A stretch of DNA of 64,000 nt from Aequorivita vitellina. GTDB lineage: Bacteria; Bacteroidota; Bacteroidia; Flavobacteriales; Flavobacteriaceae. The notes beneath the pieces were generated by a model. That model was not told where the DNA came from. It ran no database searches and was given only the letters and a program-made list of their open reading frames with translations. The stretch lies in assembly GCF_022008365.1 (NCBI RefSeq), contig NZ_JAIRBA010000015.1:1-64000 (forward strand), given 5' to 3'. The translations under genes were made by a program, and so were the position numbers. Positions 44,411-54,243 of the stretch are shown one piece after another. Position 1 is the first letter of the stretch, and the number at the start of each line of letters is the position of its first letter.

Positions 44411-45289
44411 ATGAAAACCACAGCAGCATATTTAAGAGTCATCGGGTTTATGATTCTCGCCTTTTTTTTAATGGAATTTATTGTCGATTCCGGAAAAGAA
44501 TTGGCAATTGTTAAATACCCAATTATATGGGCGGTTTTAGTGGCAGTACTATTTTTCGCCATTGTTTTTGAAGTTATTGCTGCAGCACTTCAACGCATTT
44601 TGTTTTCGGGTCTTTCCCCAGAATCTAAAGAGCGTTTTTTAGCTGCAGAAAATTTACGCGAACAAAAACGTTTTGCGTGGTTTAAAAGAAAATATCACGA
44701 AATGCTGGATTCTAAACCAGTGGCTAAAGAACAGGAAATTGTATTAGACCATAGTTACGACGGAATTCGCGAATTAGATAACAATCTACCGCCGTGGTGG
44801 ACCTACCTATTTTATGCTACTATTGTTTTTGCAATAGGTTATTTTGTTTACTATCAAATGTTTGACGGACCTACCCAAATTGACGAGTACGAAGCTGAAG
44901 TTGCACAAGCAGAAATTGATATTGCTGAATTTAAGAAAAACAATAAAGATTTAGTAGACGCCGAAACTGTTGAACTTTTAACAGAAGCTTCAGATTTGGC
45001 TGCTGGTAAAACTATTTATACAGATAATTGTGTAGCTTGCCATAAAGATAATGGTGGCGGTGGAATTGGTCCTAACCTTACAGACGACTATTGGATTTTA
45101 GGTGGTGGAATTAAAAATATATTCCATACAATTAGTGAAGGAGGTCGTGCCGGAAAAGGAATGATTCCATGGAAATCTGAATTAAAACCAAACGAAATGG
45201 CGCAGGTAGCTAGTTATGTAATGTCGCTTCACGGAACCAATCCACCAGACGGCAAAGAACCAGAAGGCGATTTATGGACTGAAGAATAA
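44411..45289 (+). CDS. ccoP: cbb3 oxidase subunit III, single heme form
   Basis: A 292-residue membrane cytochrome with two to three N-terminal helices (about 8-24, 34-56 and 133-152), the segment RELDNNLPPWWTYLFYATIVFAIGY that is diagnostic of CcoP, and only one heme c site (C207-VA-C210-H211, NGGGGIGPN). Classical CcoP proteins have two; the first heme domain is absent and an extra N-terminal region takes its place. Confidence 0.94.
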   Translation: MKTTAAYLRVIGFMILAFFLMEFIVDSGKELAIVKYPIIWAVLVAVLFFAIVFEVIAAALQRILFSGLSPESKERFLAAENLREQKRFAWFKRKYHEMLDSKPVAKEQEIVLDHSYDGIRELDNNLPPWWTYLFYATIVFAIGYFVYYQMFDGPTQIDEYEAEVAQAEIDIAEFKKNNKDLVDAETVELLTEASDLAAGKTIYTDNCVACHKDNGGGGIGPNLTDDYWILGGGIKNIFHTISEGGRAGKGMIPWKSELKPNEMAQVASYVMSLHGTNPPDGKEPEGDLWTEE

Positions 45290-45371
45290 ACCGTAGCAGA
45301 TTTATAAATTTAACGTGAAAAGTGATTTCAAAATTTAACTTTTGAAACCAAATCTCTAAAAGCAAAAGCAA

Positions 45372-46793
45372 GTGGATACCCCAGAAAACGAACGTTTCAG
45401 AGATAGTATTGGCACAATGACCGAAGAAGGCAAAAGAGCTTGGGTATACCCTAAGAAACCTTCTGGGAAATTGTATCAATACCGGAAATATGTGAGCTAC
45501 ATTTTGCTCGCATTTCTCTTTATTGCCCCATTTGTGAAAATAAATGGCAATCAGTTTTTGCTTTTTAACGTGTTGGAACGTCGTTTCAATCTCTTTGGAT
45601 TTCCGTTTTGGCCACAAGATTTTTACTTGTTCGTAATTATGATGCTCATTGGCGTGGTCTTCATAATTTTCTTTACTGCTGCCTTTGGAAGAATTTTTTG
45701 CGGCTGGATTTGTCCACAAACCATTTTTATGGAAATGGTTTTCCGCAGAATTGAATATTGGATTGATGGCGATAGAGGCGCACAAATACGTTTAGATAAA
45801 GCCCCGTGGAATGCTGAAAAGATTAGGAAAAGAGTATTAAAATGGTTTATTTTCTTTGTTATTTCATTCTTAATAGCAAACATCTTTCTCGCTTATTTTA
45901 TAGGCAGCGACCGCTTAATTCAATATGTTTTTGAAGGGCCATTAGAGCATATAAGTACACTCATTTCACTATTAATATTTACAGGAGTATTCTATTTTAT
46001 CTTTGCATGGTTTCGCGAGCAAGTTTGCATCATCGCTTGTCCTTACGGCAGATTGCAGGGCGTATTGCTCGACAATAAATCTATTGTGGTTGCTTATGAT
46101 CACAAGCGCGGAGAGAAAGAAGTAGGGCGCGCAAAATTTAAAAAGAATGAAGATCGCGAGGCTTCTGGAAAAGGAGATTGTATTGATTGTTTTCAGTGTG
46201 TAAACGTTTGTCCAACAGGAATCGATATTCGCAACGGAACGCAGTTAGAATGCATTAACTGTACCGCTTGTATTGACGAATGCGACAGTATAATGGAAGC
46301 CGTAAATCTTCCAAAAGGATTAATTCGATACGCGAGTGAAGAGAATATCGAGAAAAAAGCACCATTTAAATTTACACCACGACTAAAAGGTTACACGGCA
46401 GTGTTGGTTATATTAATTGGCGTGTTAGCCGGACTGTTATTTTTACGAAGTGATGTTGAAGCCAATATTTTAAGGCTTCCGGGACAGTTGTACGAACACA
46501 AAGACGGCAATATAATTAGTAATGTTTTCACCTATAAATTGCTGAATAAAACCACAAAGAATATTGAAAATATTCACTTTAAGTTGAAATCTCCAAAGGG
46601 CACAATTCATCCAGTAAAACAAGGGACGATTATGGTTCCCGCCCAAGATTTGGCCGAAGGAACGCTGTTTATTGAAATAAATAATTCGGCTTTGAGTGGC
46701 GATAAAAATCGTGCAGTAATTGAAGTGTATAGCGGCGATGATTTAATTGAAACAACAAGCGTTACATTTTTAGGGCCGCGAAGTTATAAGTAA
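45372..46793 (+). CDS. ccoG: CcoG, membrane ferredoxin-like copper reductase for cbb3
   Basis: A 473-residue protein with about five helices, the IFCGWICPQTIFMEM motif, two [4Fe-4S] motifs (CIDCFQCVNVCP and CINCTACIDEC) and a C-terminal immunoglobulin-like periplasmic domain (about 350-473). CcoG reduces copper for cbb3 assembly. The start is GTG at 45372. Confidence 0.95.
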   Translation: MDTPENERFRDSIGTMTEEGKRAWVYPKKPSGKLYQYRKYVSYILLAFLFIAPFVKINGNQFLLFNVLERRFNLFGFPFWPQDFYLFVIMMLIGVVFIIFFTAAFGRIFCGWICPQTIFMEMVFRRIEYWIDGDRGAQIRLDKAPWNAEKIRKRVLKWFIFFVISFLIANIFLAYFIGSDRLIQYVFEGPLEHISTLISLLIFTGVFYFIFAWFREQVCIIACPYGRLQGVLLDNKSIVVAYDHKRGEKEVGRAKFKKNEDREASGKGDCIDCFQCVNVCPTGIDIRNGTQLECINCTACIDECDSIMEAVNLPKGLIRYASEENIEKKAPFKFTPRLKGYTAVLVILIGVLAGLLFLRSDVEANILRLPGQLYEHKDGNIISNVFTYKLLNKTTKNIENIHFKLKSPKGTIHPVKQGTIMVPAQDLAEGTLFIEINNSALSGDKNRAVIEVYSGDDLIETTSVTFLGPRSYK

Positions 46794-46867
46794 AGACTTT
46801 TTAATCTCCCTTGCGGAAAATTAATGGTAATAAATTAAAATATTCATAAAATTAAATTGTAAGAATA

Positions 46868-47314
46868 ATGAAAATGAATTGGGGTACAGGATTGGCGATT
46901 TGGTTGGTGCTCTTTATAGCCTTCATTTTATATTTTGTTATAAGAATCAGCACCGAAGATAAATACGATTACGATTTAGTAACCGAAGAATATTATCAAA
47001 AAGAAATGATTTTTCAACAGGAATTTGATGCTGAGGAAAACTCCAATTCATTAGATGGAAAAATTACAGGGAAAAGAACTACAACAGGGTGGATGCTTAC
47101 GTTTCCGAAGCATATTGATTACACAAAAATTAAAGGCACCGTATTTTTATATAGACCGTCTAATAAAAAATTGGACTTTGAAATTCCGTTGGAATTAAAA
47201 AGTAAAAATTTGCTAATACCTGATCAACGCTTAATTGCAGGACGATGGAACACTATTATTAAATGGAGCTATGAAGGTGAAGATTATTTGTTTAAGGAAA
47301 AAATCGTTTATTAA
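46868..47314 (+). CDS. ccoH: CcoH/FixH-family protein
   Basis: A 148-residue protein with one N-terminal helix (about 6-27) followed by a soluble beta-rich domain (FYRPS-like FLYRPSNKKLDFEIPL and LIAGRWNTIIKWSYEGEDYLFKEKI). FixH/CcoH proteins bind to the oxidase during assembly. It lies between ccoG and the SafE-like gene, its usual place. Confidence 0.9.
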   Translation: MKMNWGTGLAIWLVLFIAFILYFVIRISTEDKYDYDLVTEEYYQKEMIFQQEFDAEENSNSLDGKITGKRTTTGWMLTFPKHIDYTKIKGTVFLYRPSNKKLDFEIPLELKSKNLLIPDQRLIAGRWNTIIKWSYEGEDYLFKEKIVY

Positions 47315-47361
47315 TAACGATTGAATCGAAACCACAATTGAAACCGAACCTTGAAAATTAA

Positions 47362-48099
47362 ATGTTATACACCGCACTCATATTTGGATTATTAGGCAGT
47401 TTTCACTGTGTGGGAATGTGCGGCCCTATTGCATTTTTATTACCCGTAGATAGAAACAACAATTTCAAGAAATTTGGGCAAATATTTCTGTATCATTTCG
47501 GTCGGATTTTGGCATATAGTATCATTGGTCTGGCTTTTGGTTTAATTGGTAAAAGCCTTAATCTGTTTGGTTTTCAGCAGCAGCTTTCAATAATTATTGG
47601 AGTTTTAATGCTACTGGTTATATTTATTCCGCAGAAAACATTCAACAAATACAATTTTTCGAAACCGGTTTTTAGAATCATTTCAAAAGTGAAATCAGCT
47701 CTTGGAAAGGAACTTAAAAAGAAAACACCCGATACTTTTTTAACCATTGGTTTTTTAAATGGTTTTCTTCCGTGTGGTTTGGTTTATATGGCGGTGTTTG
47801 GTGCAATAGCTTCTGGCAATGCGCTACAGGGAAGCTTGTATATGGCTTTGTTTGGAATAGGAACAATCCCGTTGATGACGACCGCAATATATCTCGGAAA
47901 TTTTTTAAACGCACAAGTACGGCAGCGTGTACGCCGTGCAATTCCAGTTTTTGTAGTAATTATAGGTTGCCTGTTTATTGTTAGAGGTTTGGGATTGGGC
48001 ATTCCATATATTTCACCAAAACCAATGACGGAAACCGTAGATGCAAGTTACGACTGCCAACCTATGGTTTTAGAAGATAAATCAATCAATAACCAATAA
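47362..48099 (+). CDS. sulfite exporter TauE/SafE-like membrane protein of the cco cluster
   Basis: A 245-residue protein with about six helices and the motifs LGSFHCVGMCGPIAF and NGFLPCGLVYMAV typical of the SafE/DsbD-like branch found beside cbb3 genes (often labelled CcoS-associated or heavy-metal transporter). The conserved Cys and Met in membrane segments suggest copper or thiol traffic. Exact substrate unknown. Confidence 0.88.
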   Translation: MLYTALIFGLLGSFHCVGMCGPIAFLLPVDRNNNFKKFGQIFLYHFGRILAYSIIGLAFGLIGKSLNLFGFQQQLSIIIGVLMLLVIFIPQKTFNKYNFSKPVFRIISKVKSALGKELKKKTPDTFLTIGFLNGFLPCGLVYMAVFGAIASGNALQGSLYMALFGIGTIPLMTTAIYLGNFLNAQVRQRVRRAIPVFVVIIGCLFIVRGLGLGIPYISPKPMTETVDASYDCQPMVLEDKSINNQ

Positions 48100-48110
48100 A
48101 AAATTAGAAT

Positions 48111-48278
48111 ATGACACTTTCAATTTTACCACTAGCTAATTGGGGTATGGGAACCGCAATTATTATTTTCTTTGCAGTTTTATGTGTAGGTCTTTCCGCA
48201 CTTGTCCTTAGCTTTGTATTTAGCGGAAAAAAGAAAGATGAAGATGAAGTAACTTCTTCTGAAAAAGATAAAATTTAA
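48111..48278 (+). CDS. 55-residue membrane microprotein of the cco cluster
   Basis: A short frame missed by size cut-offs: ATG 48111 to TAA 48276-48278. It starts MTLSILPLANWGMGTAIII, has one helix (about 14-37) and ends in a charged tail (GKKKDEDEVTSSEKDKI). It starts 11 bp after the SafE-like gene. It resembles a CcoS- or CcoQ-like tail-anchored peptide; a real gene is likely from its composition and position. Confidence 0.7.
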   Translation: MTLSILPLANWGMGTAIIIFFAVLCVGLSALVLSFVFSGKKKDEDEVTSSEKDKI

Positions 48279-48289
48279 ACTATCACGTT

Positions 48290-48475
48290 ATGAATATTTG
48301 CAATTCCATTTCATTAGTAGATTTTACGGCCGGTGTTTTAACTACAATACTTTCTATAGTCGTCTGTTTTGTTATAATTATTGCGTTAATACTTTACGTA
48401 AAGAAGAGCAAAAAACGTAAAAATATGGTCCGCAATAAGAAAAAACAAAATGACAATCCAGAGCAGAACGGATAG
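48290..48475 (+). CDS. 61-residue membrane microprotein of the cco cluster
   Basis: One helix (about 13-36, with two Cys: C4 and C26) followed by a strongly basic tail (KKSKKRKNMVRNKKKQN). It lies 11 bp after the preceding microprotein and is the last gene before the convergent SCO gene. No family recognised; probable small partner of the oxidase or its assembly machinery. Confidence 0.62.
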   Translation: MNICNSISLVDFTAGVLTTILSIVVCFVIIIALILYVKKSKKRKNMVRNKKKQNDNPEQNG

Positions 48476-48577
48476 TTTTTGGTGTAAATACCTTTGAAGG
48501 TTTATTCGCCAATTAGTAGCTGCAAGAATTGAGTAACGGAATTTTTTGTACGTACTCTTTCTGCTATTTAAATAAAT

Positions 48578-49189
48578 TTACTTGGCTAAATCTATAATAG
48601 CTTGCACGGTTTCTTTGTTATCCACACCCAGACCTTCTTGCTGATGTGCAAGTTCACCACCTTGGTTAAAAACGCTAATTATGTTTGAATGCGAGAAATC
48701 CATGGGTGATATTTTTTTGTAATTCACGGCCAGTACAGCAGCAAATTCGCGGGTGTCAGCTTCGGTGCCGCGCAGAAAAAGCCATTTATCCTTTTCCATT
48801 TGATTTTCTTTTGCAAAGGCTGTCAATCGTTCGGGTGTATCAGTTTTTGGGTCGATACTTACAAAAACGTATTGTACGTCGTCTTTTTTATCTTCGGGAA
48901 TTTGTTTTTCAATATTACGCATATCAGCAACCAAACGCGGACAAGCGGCTTGGCAGGAAGTGTAGATCATAACCATGGCCAAAACTTTTCCTTTTAAATC
49001 TTTAAGCTCTATTTCGTTACCGTCTTGTGTAGTCCAGTGAGAGGGTAGGTTGTAAATAGACATATCTGAAATTGCATTATCAGTAGTTTGTTCCGTTGTA
49101 GAATCAGAATTTACTTCAGAATCTTTTGCCGAATTATTACACGAAATTGCAACCAATGCGGCTGCAATAAATAAATATTTTAGTTTCAT
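48578..49189 (-). CDS. SCO1/SenC-type copper chaperone lipoprotein
   Basis: A 203-residue lipoprotein (lipobox AISC, Cys17) with a thioredoxin fold and the copper site C79-x3-C83 (YTSCQAACPRL) plus the late His in DFSHSNIISVFN. SCO proteins deliver copper to CuA-type or other copper centres. As the last gene of the nirK operon it may serve NirK (or NosZ CuA). Confidence 0.94.
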   Translation of the reverse strand: MKLKYLFIAAALVAISCNNSAKDSEVNSDSTTEQTTDNAISDMSIYNLPSHWTTQDGNEIELKDLKGKVLAMVMIYTSCQAACPRLVADMRNIEKQIPEDKKDDVQYVFVSIDPKTDTPERLTAFAKENQMEKDKWLFLRGTEADTREFAAVLAVNYKKISPMDFSHSNIISVFNQGGELAHQQEGLGVDNKETVQAIIDLAK

Positions 49190-49198
49190 ATTAATTTT

Positions 49199-49972
49199 TT
49201 AATTTTCAATATCCTTTGCGCAGCGGAAACCTAAGTTTTGTGAGCTATAACGGGCTTTCATGCTTCCTCGGAATGCAAAGCGCATAAAGGCGGCATAATT
49301 CATTAAATCTGATGCGCCTATGGCTGCACTTCCACAGAAAAGATTGGCGTCTTTATCTACATCTTTTCTAGATTCTCCCGAAATAAGTACTGCGTTAAAA
49401 TCCTGTGTCCACTCCCAGACTAAACCGTGAAGGTCATAAATTCCCCAATAATTTTTAAAGGTAGATCCTACGGGTTTATTAAATGTTTTTGGGGTTTCGT
49501 ACCAATTTAAAATGTACTGGTTGTACGTTTTTATTTTACGAGCATCTGGCACGTTTTCATCTGCCATTGCCGCGTATTCCCATTCATCAATTGTGGGTAA
49601 TCGCTTGCCTTGGCATTCGCAGTAATTTTTTGCGGCAAACCAGGAAACGTTATTTACGGGTGCATCTTTGAGTCCAGTAAAAGTTGTATCGTCTGTCCAT
49701 TTTGCCAAATAACTTTTATCTGCAAATAAACTTTTTACATTACTCTTTTTCCATTTCGGATTTTCCTGTACGAACTTTAAATAATCGGCATTGGTAACGG
49801 GAAGCGCATCCATTAAGAATGGCGCTACTTTCACAGTTTTTCCCTCAGCGCCGTAGAGCGGTAAATAAACACCGCCTTCTACCAAGACCATTTTGTTGTT
49901 TTGGGCATAAAGCTCACAAAAAATTGAAAAGACTAGGAAAAGGGCGGTGCTATAATATTTCATTTTAAACAA
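49199..49972 (-). CDS. nirV: SUMF1/formylglycine-generating-type protein (NirV-like)
   Basis: A 257-residue exported protein (signal peptide about 1-23) of the SUMF1 fold: LMDALPVTNADYLKFVQENP, PVNNVSWFAAKNYCECQGKRLPTIDEWEYAA, WEWTQDFN and a GFRCAK ending. NirV proteins of this family accompany nirK in many denitrifiers; their activity is unclear. It lies 5 bp after nirK. The gene name is by analogy. Confidence 0.88.
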   Translation of the reverse strand: MFKMKYYSTALFLVFSIFCELYAQNNKMVLVEGGVYLPLYGAEGKTVKVAPFLMDALPVTNADYLKFVQENPKWKKSNVKSLFADKSYLAKWTDDTTFTGLKDAPVNNVSWFAAKNYCECQGKRLPTIDEWEYAAMADENVPDARKIKTYNQYILNWYETPKTFNKPVGSTFKNYWGIYDLHGLVWEWTQDFNAVLISGESRKDVDKDANLFCGSAAIGASDLMNYAAFMRFAFRGSMKARYSSQNLGFRCAKDIEN

Positions 49973-49977
49973 TTGTT

Positions 49978-51444
49978 TTATTTGTTTCTAACGGCTTCTA
50001 CCATTTCAGGGGTTACATCTGTTTTATTGTTGCCCCAGCTGTTATACACATAAGTTAAAACGTTAGCTACGTCTTGATCGCTAAGTGCTTGGGCGGTCAT
50101 CACACTGTTGTATTTTTTACCGTTTACAGTTATTTCACCAGATTTACCGTGTAGTACAATATCTATGGCACGGTTAACATCGGCATTTAGGTAATCTGCA
50201 TTTGCCAAAGGCGGGAATGCACCTTCAATTCCTTGACCATTTGCTTGGTGACAGGCAACACAAGTAGCCATATATTTGTCTTTACCAAACTTCATTTTTT
50301 CTTCAAAACTTAAAGCCTTAACTTCTTCTTTTGGTGCATTTCTATCTAGACTGGGCATGGATTGTATAACACTACCTTCAGGCAGGTAAATACCGTCGTG
50401 GATTTCGCCAGTAAATACTTTTTCGTTTTCTTCACCCTCTACTTTTAACATAGCCAAAGCTCCTTTGTTAAAAGCTCTAAAAATAGAATGGTCTACTAAA
50501 ATGAAAGTACCGGGAACGTCCACGAGAAACTCAACAATAGCTGCGCCTCCAGCGGGAATCATGGTAGTTTGTACATTGTCATTTATTAAATCGCCACCTT
50601 CAACATGTACTCGGTCAAAAATTTCACCAATTACGTGGAAGGATGAAACTAGGTTTGGCCCACCATTACCAACAAAGAGACGAACTGTTTCACCTACTTT
50701 TGCAGTAATTGCGTTATCGCCTGTCATTGCTCCAACGTGACCGTTAAATACAACGTAGTCTGCGTTTTCATCAATGGCTTTTTGCATATCGAAGGCTTGT
50801 AGGCCTCGCTCACCATATTTGCCTTCAGTGTAAAAATCGCCTTGCATTATGTAATATTCTTTATCTACAGGCGCTAAACCACCTTCTGGTTCAACTAAAA
50901 TTAAGCCGTACATTCCATTGGCAATGTGCATCCCAACTGGTGCAGTTGCACAGTGGTAAACATACAGACCAGGATTAAGTACTTTAAAAGAGAATACTTT
51001 TTCGTGTCCAGGTGCCACAAAAGAAGATTCGGCTCCACCACCGGGACCATTCACTGCGTGTAGGTCAATGTTGTGTGGCAGTTTATTATCTGGGTGATTT
51101 TTAAGGTGAAATTCTATTTCATCGCCAACGCGAGTTCTTATAAAACTTCCTGGAACCGTTCCACCAAAAGTCCAATAAATATATTTTACTCCACTAACCA
51201 TTTCGCCTTCGCGCTCTTGGATTTCAAGATCGACGATTAGTTTTTTGGCCATACGTTTTCCAACCGGCGTTGGCACGAATGGGGGAGAAGTGAGCTCCGC
51301 AATCATTTCTTGATTTACGGGAATATCTACCGCGTTTTTGTATTTTTTACTGGATTGGTCATTTACACAACCCGAAAGTAATGCTATAGCTCCTAAGCCA
51401 ATAAGCATTTTGGTAAAGAAGAATTTTTTGATCGTTGATTTCAT
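49978..51444 (-). CDS. nirK: copper nitrite reductase with C-terminal cytochrome c domain
   Basis: A 488-residue lipoprotein (lipobox LSGC, Cys26). Two cupredoxin domains carry the type 1 copper ligands H124, C165, H173 and M178, type 2 ligands H129, H164 and the His of SSFHVIG, and the catalytic Asp D127. A fused class I cytochrome c follows, with C395-VA-C398-H399. It reduces nitrite to NO, with the heme domain as built-in electron relay. It is the second gene of an operon behind the barrel protein. Confidence 0.97.
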   Translation of the reverse strand: MKSTIKKFFFTKMLIGLGAIALLSGCVNDQSSKKYKNAVDIPVNQEMIAELTSPPFVPTPVGKRMAKKLIVDLEIQEREGEMVSGVKYIYWTFGGTVPGSFIRTRVGDEIEFHLKNHPDNKLPHNIDLHAVNGPGGGAESSFVAPGHEKVFSFKVLNPGLYVYHCATAPVGMHIANGMYGLILVEPEGGLAPVDKEYYIMQGDFYTEGKYGERGLQAFDMQKAIDENADYVVFNGHVGAMTGDNAITAKVGETVRLFVGNGGPNLVSSFHVIGEIFDRVHVEGGDLINDNVQTTMIPAGGAAIVEFLVDVPGTFILVDHSIFRAFNKGALAMLKVEGEENEKVFTGEIHDGIYLPEGSVIQSMPSLDRNAPKEEVKALSFEEKMKFGKDKYMATCVACHQANGQGIEGAFPPLANADYLNADVNRAIDIVLHGKSGEITVNGKKYNSVMTAQALSDQDVANVLTYVYNSWGNNKTDVTPEMVEAVRNK

Positions 51445-51466
51445 AGTTGGAATTTTAAATTATAAT

Positions 51467-52750
51467 TTATTTATTGGTTGTTTCTGTATTTTTTGGTTGC
51501 CAAGTGAAAAGAACAGGGTCAATGGTAACCATTAACCACGCCCAGTTGTTCGTATTATTATCAAAGTTATTCTTCACATATTCAATCCCTTCTGTGACCA
51601 AAAACTGAGAATAACCTGCTTGAATACTTGTAAATTCACTTAATTTAAAGGAAGTTACTAAATCTATTTCAAAACCCAAATTATTTGAATTGTTATTCAT
51701 TATTTCGGCAGCACTAAAAAACTGATGAAACGCAGCTTGAACATTAGATTTTTTATTGAATGAATATTTCACCTTTCCATACAAATCTGCCAAACCAACG
51801 TTGTTCAAATGATTACCAACATAAAAATAATCCATAAATCCATTAAATTTATGGTTGGTGCCGTAAAGGGGGTTAAAAGCTTTGTTTTTTCCGTTTGCCG
51901 GAGTGCCGTAATCATTGCCACTTTGTATTTCACCCCCTAATCCCAAACTAAGATTTTCATTTACGGAATATAGCGCCTCTAATGATAATAAATAGGCTTC
52001 CAGCGAATTATCCATAATGTCTTTCCCAAATTGATAATACAGGTTTGAGCTAAAGTTGAAGTCGGCTATTCCAGCCTTTAAATGAAAACCTGCAGTTTGG
52101 CTGTATCTTGTTTCATTTTTAGATGGGTCAATTTCGTCTATAAATTGCAACCCATTGTTCAAAAATAGAAAGCTTGCATTCAGTTTTTTCCAATCTTTAT
52201 GAAGCCATACATACTGCAAACTTTTATAGGTGTTTCGGGTTAAAACGTTTCCTGTTAATGCTTCTTTGTCTTGATTGTAAGCAGCGGCAACGTGCAATTT
52301 AATTGCGTTGGATTCGTATTTTAAAATTGCTGCATCGTGACTTCTACCTTGCTGCGCCCAACCTACATTTCCTAAAAATCGTTGATCGTCATAAACAATT
52401 TCTTGACGGCCAATTTTTAATGAAAGATCGGAAACTAATAATATCTCACCCCAAGCTTGGTGAAGCGAGAACCCATTTTCGTCGGCAATGTTTAGCTGTG
52501 GCACATCGCCCCAAACCCGAACGTCTTGCGGACTTAAATAAAAATGAAGCTTTTCAGTTTTATAATCAAAATTTAGTCTTGTTCGCTGCGAAATAAAGGC
52601 AGCGGGATCTGTATTATCTGGGAAAAGTGTTTTGTAACCGTGACGGTATTCAAAACGAGGTCTAAGTTCGGCATCAACTGTAAATTGTGCATTCGTAGAA
52701 GTAAGACTTAAAAACAGTAAGAAAGAAAATATGGTTCTTAATAAATTCAT
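51467..52750 (-). CDS. outer-membrane beta-barrel protein (alginate-export-like)
   Basis: A 427-residue protein with a signal peptide (about 1-21) and a chain of amphipathic strands through the C-terminus (for example TRLNFDYKTEKLHFYLSPQ and WGEILLVSDLSLKIGRQE). The pattern matches the alginate-export/porin-like barrels of Bacteroidota. It is first in the nirK operon, 22 bp before nirK, so it may admit nitrite or another anion; that is inference from position. Confidence 0.85.
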   Translation of the reverse strand: MNLLRTIFSFLLFLSLTSTNAQFTVDAELRPRFEYRHGYKTLFPDNTDPAAFISQRTRLNFDYKTEKLHFYLSPQDVRVWGDVPQLNIADENGFSLHQAWGEILLVSDLSLKIGRQEIVYDDQRFLGNVGWAQQGRSHDAAILKYESNAIKLHVAAAYNQDKEALTGNVLTRNTYKSLQYVWLHKDWKKLNASFLFLNNGLQFIDEIDPSKNETRYSQTAGFHLKAGIADFNFSSNLYYQFGKDIMDNSLEAYLLSLEALYSVNENLSLGLGGEIQSGNDYGTPANGKNKAFNPLYGTNHKFNGFMDYFYVGNHLNNVGLADLYGKVKYSFNKKSNVQAAFHQFFSAAEIMNNNSNNLGFEIDLVTSFKLSEFTSIQAGYSQFLVTEGIEYVKNNFDNNTNNWAWLMVTIDPVLFTWQPKNTETTNK

Positions 52751-52770
52751 TTTGTAATAAAATTCTAGTA

Positions 52771-52814
52771 CAAAATTCGAATTTTTGATTGTTTCATAAT
52801 ATGACTATTGTCAT
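52771..52814 (-). promoter_or_regulatory. TGA-N6-TCA activator site and -7 element of the nirK operon
   Basis: ATGA-CTATTG-TCAT at 52801-52814 (centre 52807.5). On the minus strand GAATTTTG occupies 52778-52771, exactly 29.5 bp away. Start near 52764, 14 nt before the barrel gene. Confidence 0.85.
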
Positions 52815-52858
52815 TTATGAAAAAATTTTTAAGTTTTTTTTGATTAGAAATGAACTAA

Positions 52859-54223
52859 TTAAACCGTCATAGAAAACAGTTGCGTTTCGGGTTGATTGCG
52901 TTGTAATAGTAAATCGAAAGCCATACACACATTGCGCACGTATGGACGGCCCTTTTCGGTGATTTTAAGTTTTGTGGCATTAATTTCAATTAAACCATCG
53001 GCCTCCATTTCTGCTAATTTTTCAAGAACTTCGGGCAATTCTTTAAACTGAAGCGATTCTTCTTCCCACGAAGTTTCTAGTTTGCACATCATATTTAAAA
53101 TGTGTTTGCGTATCAGCAAATCTTCTTCATTTAAAATATGTCCGCGATACACTGGGATGATATTTTGGCTCACCAAATCTTGGTATTCTTCAACATTTTT
53201 CACATTTTGGCCGAAGCTATACCAGCTGTCGCCAATGGCCGAAACACCCAGCCCAAGCATAAACTGCGTTTTGCTATCGGTATAACCCATAAAGTTGCGG
53301 TGTAAGGTTTTTTCTTCCACAGCCTTGTAGAGACTATCACTTTTAAGTGCAAAATGATCCATCCCGATTTCAATATATCCAGCCTCTTCCAACATTTTTT
53401 TTCCGGTTTCGTACATCTCCCGTTTTTCGGCTGCACTGGGTAAATCTGCTTCTTTAAAGCCGCGCTGTCCGTTGCCTTTAATCCAAGGTACGTGTGCATA
53501 GCTGTAAAATGCAATGCGGTCTGGCATTAACTCTTTGGTTTTTTCAATAGAATAAATTACGTGTTCTATTTTCTGAAATGGAAGACCAAAAATAAGGTCG
53601 TGCCCCACAGAAGTATAACCAATTTCGCGTGCTTTATCGGTTACGCGTTTCACATTTACAAACGGTTGCAGCCTGTGGATAGCGAGCTGCACGGTGGGAT
53701 TGTAATCTTGAACGCCGTAACTTACCCTGGTAAAACCACAATCAAAAAGTGTTTGTAAATGCGCTTCGGAAGTATTGTTGGGATGGCCCTCAAAACTAAA
53801 GGACGGGTTTTCGGCAATAGTTGCATCGCGAAAAATCCCATTTAATAACAACTTTAAATTTTCGGCAGAAAAAAAAGTGGGTGTGCCACCACCAAGGTGT
53901 AATTCTTTAATTATGGGGCGTTCGGAAAATAATTCTAAATAAAGCCGCCACTCATTTAAAACAGACTCCAAATAAGGCGTTTCTACATTGTGGTTTTTGG
54001 TGATGCGTTTGTTGCAACCGCAAAAAGTGCAAAGACTTTCGCAAAAAGGAAGGTGGATATAAAGACTAATACCTTCTTCGGTATTGCTTTCCGAAAAACT
54101 TTTAACGACGCCTTTTTTCCACTCGGTCAATGAGAAATTATCATTTTTCCAATAAGGAACCGTGGGATAACTCGTATATCGCGGACCGGCAACGTTGTAT
54201 TTTGAAACTAAAGTGCTTTGCAT
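52859..54223 (-). CDS. hemN: oxygen-independent coproporphyrinogen III dehydrogenase
   Basis: A 454-residue radical SAM enzyme with the cluster motif C61-x3-C65-x2-C68 plus C70 (CESLCTFCGC), the SAM-binding GGGTP segment and the HemN C-terminal domain. It makes protoporphyrinogen IX without oxygen, needed for the many hemes of this respiratory system. It has its own activator site and a 108-bp gap to the barrel gene. Confidence 0.96.
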   Translation of the reverse strand: MQSTLVSKYNVAGPRYTSYPTVPYWKNDNFSLTEWKKGVVKSFSESNTEEGISLYIHLPFCESLCTFCGCNKRITKNHNVETPYLESVLNEWRLYLELFSERPIIKELHLGGGTPTFFSAENLKLLLNGIFRDATIAENPSFSFEGHPNNTSEAHLQTLFDCGFTRVSYGVQDYNPTVQLAIHRLQPFVNVKRVTDKAREIGYTSVGHDLIFGLPFQKIEHVIYSIEKTKELMPDRIAFYSYAHVPWIKGNGQRGFKEADLPSAAEKREMYETGKKMLEEAGYIEIGMDHFALKSDSLYKAVEEKTLHRNFMGYTDSKTQFMLGLGVSAIGDSWYSFGQNVKNVEEYQDLVSQNIIPVYRGHILNEEDLLIRKHILNMMCKLETSWEEESLQFKELPEVLEKLAEMEADGLIEINATKLKITEKGRPYVRNVCMAFDLLLQRNQPETQLFSMTV

Positions 54224-54243
54224 GGCTTATAAAATTGAGGTGT

